DNA from: a bacterium
Lineage (GTDB): Bacteria > Chloroflexota > Dormibacteria > UBA8260 > Bog-877
Direction of reading: 5' to 3'
Assembly (NCBI GenBank): GCA_021791455.1
Contig: JAJYWM010000028.1
Location: 1 to 10,850, forward strand
DNA length: 10,850 nucleotides
This document shows, in pieces, positions 5,465-10,850 of the stretch. The number at the start of each line of letters is the position of its first letter. The stretch's first letter is position 1. Under the pieces are notes generated by a model. The model saw only the letters and a program-made list of their open reading frames with translations, was not told the DNA's origin and did not search any database. The translations under genes were made by a program, and so were the position numbers.

Positions 5465-8029
5465 CTACAGGGCGGCGACCGCCGCCTCGTCGACCGCCCG
5501 GGCCCGAACGGCTCTCTCCGCCTCCTCCAGGCCATCCTGAAAGATCCGCCTCAGGTCGGCGGGAAGGTCGCTGCGGCCAAGCTGGCCGTGCAGGGCGGCA
5601 ACCAGCTCCGGGCTGGGAGGGAGAGCCGGCAGGAACCAGTAGGCGAGGTCGCGCGCGAAGTCTGGCCCCCGGTGGGCTCTGCTGGCATCGAGGGCCGTGA
5701 AGAAGCGTGGTATGAATGGGAGCAGCAGATCGTCTCGCCGGATCCCGGAGAATGCCCGGCCGATCCAGATCGCCGCCTCCACCGTCGCCGAGTCATCCGT
5801 GAACAGGTAGGAGAAAACCTCCTCCTTGGCTGTCGCCGAAGGCATCGCCCCCTGAGCCGCCAAGCCGCGCACGACCCCGGTGGATGTGGGGTCTGCCCGG
5901 CGCATCCGCTGGACCGCGGCTTGATCCATCCTCCCCCGGGCGGCGAGCGCCGTGACCAAGCGCCAGCGCAGCTCCAGGTCCAGAGCGACCCCGTCCAGGA
6001 CGCGGCGTCCGTCCAGCATCTCCTGGCAGTGTCGAAGCTGCGTGTCCGTGACCGCCGCCGCGATGAACGCTCGCAGCCAGGTGAGCTGCTCGGGACTGCC
6101 GGCCTCTGAATGGCTTAGAGCCAGCGAGCACGCATCCGCGAGCTCTGCCTCCAGACGATCCCCCACGCCTGACGCCGCGTAGCGGGACAGGGCGCTGCGG
6201 GCTCCACCAAGGACGGTCGGAACCAGGGAGCCATCAGTCTCCGAAGTCAGGTGGCGGGCCACCATCCGCACGTAGCGGCTCGCCGGCAGCTCGGCATCTC
6301 GCACCATGTCCCACATGCAGTCCCAGACCACGGCTCTGGCCAGGGGGTCCTGGACGGAGCCGAGATGGTCCTCGACCGTCGCCAGCGACACCGGATCGAG
6401 GCGAACCTTCGCGTAACTGAGGGCCCCATCGTTGGGTAGCAGGAGAGGGGGGCGACCCTCGCCAAGCAGCTCCGGCACCGGCGTGGCGGGTCCCGCAACG
6501 TCGACTTCGAAACCACGCCTTCTCCCTAGCCTTCCCTCCAGCCAGTCGTACAGGCCGACACCGATGCGATGAGATCTCAGGGTGGGCTGAGCGGAGCTGG
6601 CGGTCTGATTGACCGTCGCCGAGGTGATAGTCTCTCCGACCCGCTCCGCGCCGTCACCAATCTCGATCCTCAGGGTGTTGATCCCGACCGTCTCCAGCCA
6701 GGAGCGGCTCCAGGCGAACACGTCGCGGCCAGAGGTTTCCTCCAGAGCCTCCAGGAGGTCTTTGAATTCGGCGTTGCCGAAGCGATGTCGCTCCAGATGT
6801 GCGTGGATGGCGTCGAAGAATGCCTCCTCGCCGACCCAGGCCGCCAGCTGGCGAAGAACCGCGGCACCCTTCTGGTAGGTGATGCGATCGAAGTTCAGGT
6901 GCACCGCCTCCACGTCCGGCACCGCGGTCACCACCGGATGCGAGGTTGTGTGCTGGTCCTCCTCCACCGCGACCTGCTTGAAGGCGGTAGCCCAGTAGGT
7001 CCAGGCGTCGGTGAATCCGGTCGCCCTGTCCTGGGCGACAGCCGCCATGAAGGTGGCGAAGCTCTCGTTGAGCCAGAGGTCGTCCCACCAGCGCAGGGTG
7101 ACCAGGTCACCGAACCACATGTGGGCCATCTCGTGGAGGATCACCTCGGCTCGCAGGGAGCTCTCGCGAGCGGACGGTCGGCCCCGATAGATCATGCGGT
7201 CGGTGATGGTGACGCAGCCGGGAGACTCCATCGCCCCGTTGACCTTTTCCAAGCAGAAGACCTGATCGTACTTGGAGAACGGATAGGGCATCCGGTAGAG
7301 CTCTCGGTAAAAGTCCAGTCCCTGGCCCGTGATCTCAAAGACCTCGGGAGCCGCCTTCTCCAGGTCCTGCCCCAGGGAGAGGGGCGAGTAGAGGGCGAGG
7401 TCGATGCCGTGATGCTGCTTTCGTACCGCGTGCAGCCGCCCCGCCGCGATACCGAGCACATACGGCGACAGCGGTGGGGTTGGGGGAAAGTCCCACCAGC
7501 GGGCGCCCTCGGCGTCGGCCGCCTTGCCCGCCACTCCGGGCTCGGCCGAGATCACGGTCCAGTCCTGGGGCACCCTCATCCTGAGGGTGATCGGCGCCTT
7601 GATATCGGGTTGATCGAAGCAGGGAAACACGCGATGGGCTTCCGCGGGCTCGAAGTCCGAGTACAGGTACCGCTCGCCGTCGGCCTGGTCCACGGCCAGG
7701 TGCAGCCCCAGGCCCGCTCGTTGATATGCGGACCTTCCCCTCACCTCCAGGACGTTGTGGGGGGCCAGGTCGCTCAGGTGAATCCGCTGGCCGCCAAGGG
7801 CCTCCAGCCCGAGCGGCTTCCCCTGCCAGAGCAACTCCTCGATTCGGTCCACCTGCGCATCCAGGAAGGTCGAGCTCCCCGGCTGCGCCTGGAACTCGAT
7901 CACCACTCGAAACCGGTACGAGTCGGGATCCCCTACGCAATCCAGTTCCAGCAGGTAAGAGCAGTCACGGATCAGGGAGGCTCTGGACCTGGCCTCGGAT
8001 TGGGTCAGCGAGACATTTACTTCGGGCAC
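5465..8029 (-). CDS. pepN: Aminopeptidase N, M1 family zinc metallopeptidase
   Basis: An 854-residue M1 aminopeptidase that removes N-terminal residues from peptides, probably in the cytoplasm since no signal peptide is present. The length matches actinobacterial PepN (about 850). The N-terminal saddle domain includes CFDQPDIKAP (137-146). The zinc site is HEMAH (299-303) with NE (321-322) 18 residues on, the full HExxH-x18-E set. The exopeptidase motif is GAMES (265-269) where GAMEN is usual, and it continues into PGCVT as in actinobacterial enzymes. Tyr385 in ITYQKGAAVLRQL matches the transition-state tyrosine. Residues from about 527 to 840 form the helical ERAP1_C-like domain. The start is GTG 8029, 41 bp after the permease stop. 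It has no Shine-Dalgarno site, but TAGACT ends 7 nt upstream, fitting leaderless initiation. The stop is TAG at 5465-5467. Confidence 0.95.
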   Translation of the reverse strand: MPEVNVSLTQSEARSRASLIRDCSYLLELDCVGDPDSYRFRVVIEFQAQPGSSTFLDAQVDRIEELLWQGKPLGLEALGGQRIHLSDLAPHNVLEVRGRSAYQRAGLGLHLAVDQADGERYLYSDFEPAEAHRVFPCFDQPDIKAPITLRMRVPQDWTVISAEPGVAGKAADAEGARWWDFPPTPPLSPYVLGIAAGRLHAVRKQHHGIDLALYSPLSLGQDLEKAAPEVFEITGQGLDFYRELYRMPYPFSKYDQVFCLEKVNGAMESPGCVTITDRMIYRGRPSARESSLRAEVILHEMAHMWFGDLVTLRWWDDLWLNESFATFMAAVAQDRATGFTDAWTYWATAFKQVAVEEDQHTTSHPVVTAVPDVEAVHLNFDRITYQKGAAVLRQLAAWVGEEAFFDAIHAHLERHRFGNAEFKDLLEALEETSGRDVFAWSRSWLETVGINTLRIEIGDGAERVGETITSATVNQTASSAQPTLRSHRIGVGLYDWLEGRLGRRRGFEVDVAGPATPVPELLGEGRPPLLLPNDGALSYAKVRLDPVSLATVEDHLGSVQDPLARAVVWDCMWDMVRDAELPASRYVRMVARHLTSETDGSLVPTVLGGARSALSRYAASGVGDRLEAELADACSLALSHSEAGSPEQLTWLRAFIAAAVTDTQLRHCQEMLDGRRVLDGVALDLELRWRLVTALAARGRMDQAAVQRMRRADPTSTGVVRGLAAQGAMPSATAKEEVFSYLFTDDSATVEAAIWIGRAFSGIRRDDLLLPFIPRFFTALDASRAHRGPDFARDLAYWFLPALPPSPELVAALHGQLGRSDLPADLRRIFQDGLEEAERAVRARAVDEAAVAAL

Positions 8030-8050
8030 GCCCCCGAGTCTAAGGGGGCG
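8029..8050. promoter_or_regulatory. Inverted repeat CGCCCCC-N8-GGGGGCG over the pepN start
   Basis: A perfect 7-bp inverted repeat (8029-8035 and 8044-8050) with an 8-nt centre. The centre holds the -10-like box of pepN, and one arm ends on the first base of the GTG start codon. In RNA from the upstream permease gene it would fold into a strong hairpin touching the start codon. There is no T-run behind it, so it is a poor intrinsic terminator. It may instead be an operator. Confidence 0.4.
8037..8042 (-). promoter_or_regulatory. Putative -10 box (TAGACT) for leaderless transcription of pepN
   Basis: TAGACT on the minus strand matches TANNNT and ends 7 nt (CGGGGGC) before the GTG at 8029, the spacing expected when transcription begins at the start codon. 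No recognisable -35 lies upstream. It is the second such box in this block, after the one before the nucleoside gene, which strengthens both calls. Confidence 0.4.
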
Positions 8051-8070
8051 GCGCGGGGTCCGGCTTTCGG

Positions 8071-10821
8071 CTAGTTGCCGGACGCGGCGTCCTGTCCGAG
8101 GTCATAGGTCACATCCGCGACCGCGAAGTCGGACCGGCCCAGGAGCGCCGACTTGATGTGGAAGGCGCGATGGTTGTGGAGGAGCTGGTTCCACCAGTGG
8201 CGGGTGACCAGCTCAGGCAGGACAACTGTGAACAGCTGCCCCGGGTGGCTCTCACGGTAGACCTGAAGGTAACGCAGGACAGGCTGCACCACGGTCCTGT
8301 AGGGCGAGAGAACCGTTGCCAGCTCCGGGAGAGGCGCTGCCCCTTGCTGGCCCAGGTTGTGTTCCACCCACGACTGCCAGTTTGCCGCCAGCAGCTGAGC
8401 TTCCGCGCTGGGCTCCATGCCGAGGTCCTCGGCGGCTCCCTTGCCGGTCTCTCCAGGCAGCCCGCCGGGATGGTCCTGGGGCTGGCCCGTCGCCACGTGG
8501 ATGGCGATCACCTCGTCTGAGATCGACCGGGCATAGCTCAGCGCCCGCTGGGCAAGGATGTCGAGACCGGCGATCGGGACCAGCGCCACCCGCCGCCGGG
8601 CCCCGGTGATGTCCTGCGTCCTCGTGTTTCCCTCGAAGGCGGTGGGGAAGCTGGCCACGACCACCCCCCGGCGCCGCAGAAGGGCCAGCTTCAACCGCAG
8701 CGCCCCTGGCCGGCGCATCAGGTCCAGGAGGCCGGCACTGGTCACAAATTCCGGCACCATGACGGTGGTGACGGTGAGATGCGGCGGCAGTTGTACCTCG
8801 TCGAGCAGGCTGAGCAGGGCGCGCAGTCCCCGGCCGCTGGATGCTTTCCTGATCTCGAGCTTCAGCGGCGGCCGTGGGTCGGAATTTGGGTAGGCGTCGG
8901 CCAGCGACCGTCGGACCGCCTCCTCCATACCAGGGTCGGGGCTCAGATTCAGGACCAGGACCTCCTGCCCCATGGTCGCGGCATAGAGGAGGGCTCGTTC
9001 GGTGGCTGAGTCGAGGACCCGGACTGGCACCACCGTCCGGGAGGCGGAGAGGCCGGTGGTGCTGTCGGGGGCGCGCCGCAGCTTGGTGCGCACCTTCTGG
9101 TAGTGGCGGCTGACGGACCAGAAGTACCAGACGAGGAGCGGGACGATGATCACCACCGCCCACGCTCCCAGTGGGAACTTCACCACCAACACGATGATGT
9201 CCACCAGCAGGGTGGCGGCCGCCCCCAGGCCATTTATGAACGCGTTGCGCCGCCAGTTGGGCCCTCTGGTCTTGAGCCCATGCCGGACCAGCGCCGTCTG
9301 AGCCAGCGTGAAGGCCGTGAAGACCCCGATCGCGTAGAGGTTGATCAGGTGGTCGGTGTTCGCGTTGAACAAGATGATGACCCCGACCGAGACCGCGGTC
9401 AGCACGAAGATGGCGGCGGAGTAGACCAGGCGGTCCCCGAAGGCGCCGAACCGGTGGGGCAGGCGGTCATCCCTGGCCAGGAAGGCGCACAGCCTGGGGA
9501 AGCCGTTGAAGCTGGCGTTGGCGGCGAGGATCAGGACCAGCATGGTGGCGAACTGGATGATGTAGAAGAAGAAGCGGCCCGGCCCCGAGAAGACGTCGGC
9601 GGCGATCTGGGCCAGGACCGTGGGACTTCCTGACGCGTGCGGGGACACTCCGTAGATGATGTCCAGGACCGTCACCCCCAGAAAGAGGAACACCAGGGAG
9701 CCTCCCAGGAGCACCAGGGTGCGGGCGGCGTTGACCCCCTGGGGTTGACGGAAGGTCCTAACGCTGTTGGACACCGCCTCGATGCCGGTCATGGAGGAGC
9801 AGCCGGACGCAAACGCGGTCAGCACCAGGATGGGGGTGATCACCTCGGTCGGGTGGATGTAGGTCGGGTAGACCCCGAAGGCGTGGTGGACAGCTCCGGT
9901 CAGACCACGCACGATGCCGATCACGATCAGGGCCAGCATCGCGAAGACAAAGGCGTAGGTTGGGAACGAGAATAGGGCGCCCGCCTCCCTGACCCCGCGC
10001 AGGTTTCCGGCACAGAGCAGAAGGGCAAGGGCGACCGCCAGGGGCATTCGCAGATCGGTGATGACCGGAAATGCCGAAGCCAGGGCGTCCGCCCCGGAGG
10101 ACACGCTCACGGACACCGTCAGCACATAGTCGATCAGCAGGGCCGCCGCCGCAACCATGGCGGGCCACCGGCCAAGGTAGTCTCGGGCCACTGCGTAGGA
10201 GCCCCCATCAGCCTGTCTCGCCAGGACCAGCTGCCGGTAGGAGAGCACCACCAGCACCATCAGCACAGCGATCGCGATGGCGATCGGTAGCTCGAATGAG
10301 AAGGCCCCGACACCGGCCAGGGCCAGGACGGTGAGGCCGGCCTCGGGCCCGTAGGCAACCGAGGAGAGCGCGTCGGATGCCAGGGTGGGAAGGGCCTTCC
10401 AGACCGGGAGGCGCTCGCTGTCAGCCGCCGTCGTTGGCAGACGGCGCCCCACCACCGCACGCTTCAGCAGAAAGGACCAGCGCGCGGGACCGGCCACGGG
10501 CTCGTCCGCGCGCTCGGTAGCCACCAGAACCCCGTGTGACCCGCGCCGGAACGAGCCCAGGTCCTCCCTGCGGATCACGACATAGCGATTTCCGGGGAGG
10601 CTGCCAGCCTGGGGTATGCGCTGTTCCAGGTCAGAAGCTGGTCCCGTGGGCGGGCTGGGCCGCGCTCCCGGGGACCTTGTCTCCGGTTGATCCCCGGAGT
10701 CTGGGCTGCTCAAGTTTTGGAATGCCTCGCTCGGGTGGCTCGAACTCGGTTGTCGGCTGAGTCTGACCCCTCCGCCGCCCTCCTCGCAACTCCCGACTTC
10801 CACAGGCGGGTGCCGAAGCAT
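8071..10821 (-). CDS. KimA-like APC-superfamily permease (probable K+/H+ symporter) with two cytoplasmic USP-like domains
   Basis: A 916-residue membrane protein. Residues 140-575 are an APC core with about 12 helices. From memory it aligns well with the B. subtilis K+ importer KimA (YdaO): LASDALSSVAYG (148-158), LSYRQ (193-197), LLIDYVLTVSVS (228-239), NLRG (273-276), GCSSMTGIEAVSN (340-352) and LYAIGVFTAFTLAQT (495-509). Counterparts of KimA ion-site residues are present as D150, Y157, D231, Y232, T345 and E348. Residues 742-910 match the C-terminal cytoplasmic domain of KimA (VPIAG, ALSYARSISDEVIAIHV, TVVLPELVTRHWW, LHN). Residues 596-729 form a second, related domain that KimA lacks. The N-terminus runs about 114 residues beyond KimA and is Ser/Pro-rich at first. 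The ATG at 10821 is the longest option, with GGAG 10 nt upstream. GTG starts at 10578 (codon 82), 10524, 10497 or near 10455 are alternatives. It would usually be annotated as an amino acid permease. Confidence 0.9.
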   Translation of the reverse strand: MLRHPPVEVGSCEEGGGGVRLSRQPSSSHPSEAFQNLSSPDSGDQPETRSPGARPSPPTGPASDLEQRIPQAGSLPGNRYVVIRREDLGSFRRGSHGVLVATERADEPVAGPARWSFLLKRAVVGRRLPTTAADSERLPVWKALPTLASDALSSVAYGPEAGLTVLALAGVGAFSFELPIAIAIAVLMVLVVLSYRQLVLARQADGGSYAVARDYLGRWPAMVAAAALLIDYVLTVSVSVSSGADALASAFPVITDLRMPLAVALALLLCAGNLRGVREAGALFSFPTYAFVFAMLALIVIGIVRGLTGAVHHAFGVYPTYIHPTEVITPILVLTAFASGCSSMTGIEAVSNSVRTFRQPQGVNAARTLVLLGGSLVFLFLGVTVLDIIYGVSPHASGSPTVLAQIAADVFSGPGRFFFYIIQFATMLVLILAANASFNGFPRLCAFLARDDRLPHRFGAFGDRLVYSAAIFVLTAVSVGVIILFNANTDHLINLYAIGVFTAFTLAQTALVRHGLKTRGPNWRRNAFINGLGAAATLLVDIIVLVVKFPLGAWAVVIIVPLLVWYFWSVSRHYQKVRTKLRRAPDSTTGLSASRTVVPVRVLDSATERALLYAATMGQEVLVLNLSPDPGMEEAVRRSLADAYPNSDPRPPLKLEIRKASSGRGLRALLSLLDEVQLPPHLTVTTVMVPEFVTSAGLLDLMRRPGALRLKLALLRRRGVVVASFPTAFEGNTRTQDITGARRRVALVPIAGLDILAQRALSYARSISDEVIAIHVATGQPQDHPGGLPGETGKGAAEDLGMEPSAEAQLLAANWQSWVEHNLGQQGAAPLPELATVLSPYRTVVQPVLRYLQVYRESHPGQLFTVVLPELVTRHWWNQLLHNHRAFHIKSALLGRSDFAVADVTYDLGQDAASGN
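8092..8598 (-). other. Second (C-terminal) USP-like domain of the permease, KimA-type
   Basis: Permease residues 742-910. VPIAGLDILAQRALSYARSI, then SDEVIAIHVA, then TVVLPELVTRHWW correspond to the c-di-AMP-responsive cytoplasmic domain of KimA. Compared with KimA it carries a Gly/Pro-rich insert at about 779-806. Nucleotide binding here is inferred from the family only. Confidence 0.6.
8635..9036 (-). other. First (extra) USP-like domain of the permease
   Basis: Permease residues 596-729. It shares an internal pattern with the C-terminal domain: V-P-V...LD...RALLYA...EVLVLN, later TVMVPEFVT, then LKLALL and VVVASF, against VPI...LD...RALSYA...EVIAIH, TVVLPELVT, IKSALL and FAVADV. This is best explained by duplication of one domain within the gene. 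Confidence 0.6.
10640..10676 (-). other. Possible long-loop stem in the permease 5' region
   Basis: GGTCCC (10640-10645) and GGGACC (10671-10676) are complementary over 6 bp with a 25-nt loop. It lies next to the 10681-10699 hairpin and would matter only if this region is untranslated leader. Confidence 0.2.
10681..10699 (-). other. Hairpin CTCCGG-N7-CCGGAG in the permease 5' region
   Basis: A perfect 6-bp stem with a 7-nt loop inside the doubtful N-terminal coding stretch. No T-run follows, so it is not a standard terminator. It is compatible with a structured leader if translation starts further downstream. Confidence 0.25.
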
Positions 10822-10850
10822 CTCAGGTCGGCTCCAACTGGGTTGTCCTG

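Larger units (their letters stand above)
10480..10821 (-). other. N-terminal extension or leader of the permease (start uncertain)
   Basis: This stretch would encode about 114 residues that KimA lacks. Codons 1-80 are rich in Ser, Pro, Gly and Arg, and by hand count only about two-thirds of third positions are G or C, against about nine in ten in the transmembrane part. This suggests a disordered tail or an untranslated leader. Residues 79-110 (RYVVIRREDLGSF onward) read more like real protein. Confidence 0.4.

Noticed and set aside
6569..8074. 501-codon plus-strand frame opposite pepN
   Set aside because: It is a shadow of pepN, whose zinc site and GAMES motif lie on the other strand. The frame shows no domain.
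9103..9633. 176-codon plus-strand frame very rich in D, E, Q and G, opposite the permease
   Set aside because: Its acidic, repetitive composition is the antisense reading of hydrophobic transmembrane codons, a well-known artefact.
10480..10850. c-di-AMP (ydaO-type) riboswitch ahead of the KimA-like gene
   Set aside because: I searched the minus strand by eye for the conserved blocks and found only loose fragments. The leader is also cut by the window edge, so it is neither supported nor ruled out.
1..10850. Mobile element, CRISPR array, tRNA/rRNA or defence island
   Set aside because: I saw no transposase or integrase, no regularly spaced repeats, and no tRNA-like fold. All five genes are chromosomal-type and similar in composition.

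Overview
This is a G+C-rich window, roughly two-thirds G+C by eye. It is densely coded: five protein genes fill nearly all of it. The make-up points to a bacterium of the Actinomycetota / Chloroflexota / Dormibacterota type, probably from soil. The signs are an actinobacterial-style aminopeptidase N, a CrtI-like FAD oxidoreductase, a KimA-like permease, GTG starts, and starts that sit 6-7 nt after a TANNNT box with no Shine-Dalgarno site. The lineage is inferred from family resemblance, not from a marker gene.

Layout, left to right. (1) Bases 2-1048, plus strand: the C-terminal two-thirds of a phytoene-dehydrogenase-like FAD oxidoreductase, cut by the window edge. (2) A 132-bp convergent junction. 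(3) Bases 1181-4387, minus strand: a soluble PAS-GAF-PAS-GAF-GGDEF-EAL protein for cyclic di-GMP turnover, with every catalytic signature I could check intact. (4) Bases 4388-4625: a structured intergenic region with a near-perfect 24-bp palindrome, an 11-bp repeat, a small dyad and a terminator hairpin. (5) Bases 4626-10821, minus strand: three tightly spaced genes transcribed in the order KimA-like permease, aminopeptidase N, nucleoside phosphorylase-family enzyme. The gaps between them are 41 and 44 bp, and a strong GC hairpin follows the last gene.

The three-gene minus-strand block looks like an operon with internal promoters, because pepN and the nucleoside gene each have a -10-like box placed for leaderless transcription. 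Functionally it joins probable K+ uptake, peptide degradation and nucleoside salvage. These are general housekeeping or salvage roles, and any joint function is a guess. The c-di-GMP gene is separated by the terminator and has its own upstream region.

I found no mobile element, CRISPR array, tRNA, rRNA or obvious new defence-like system. The least ordinary items are the duplicated cytoplasmic domain and long N-terminal extension of the KimA-like permease, the palindrome-rich leader of the c-di-GMP gene, the hairpin over the pepN start codon, and active-site departures in PepN (GAMES for GAMEN) and in the nucleoside enzyme (no phosphate-site arginine).
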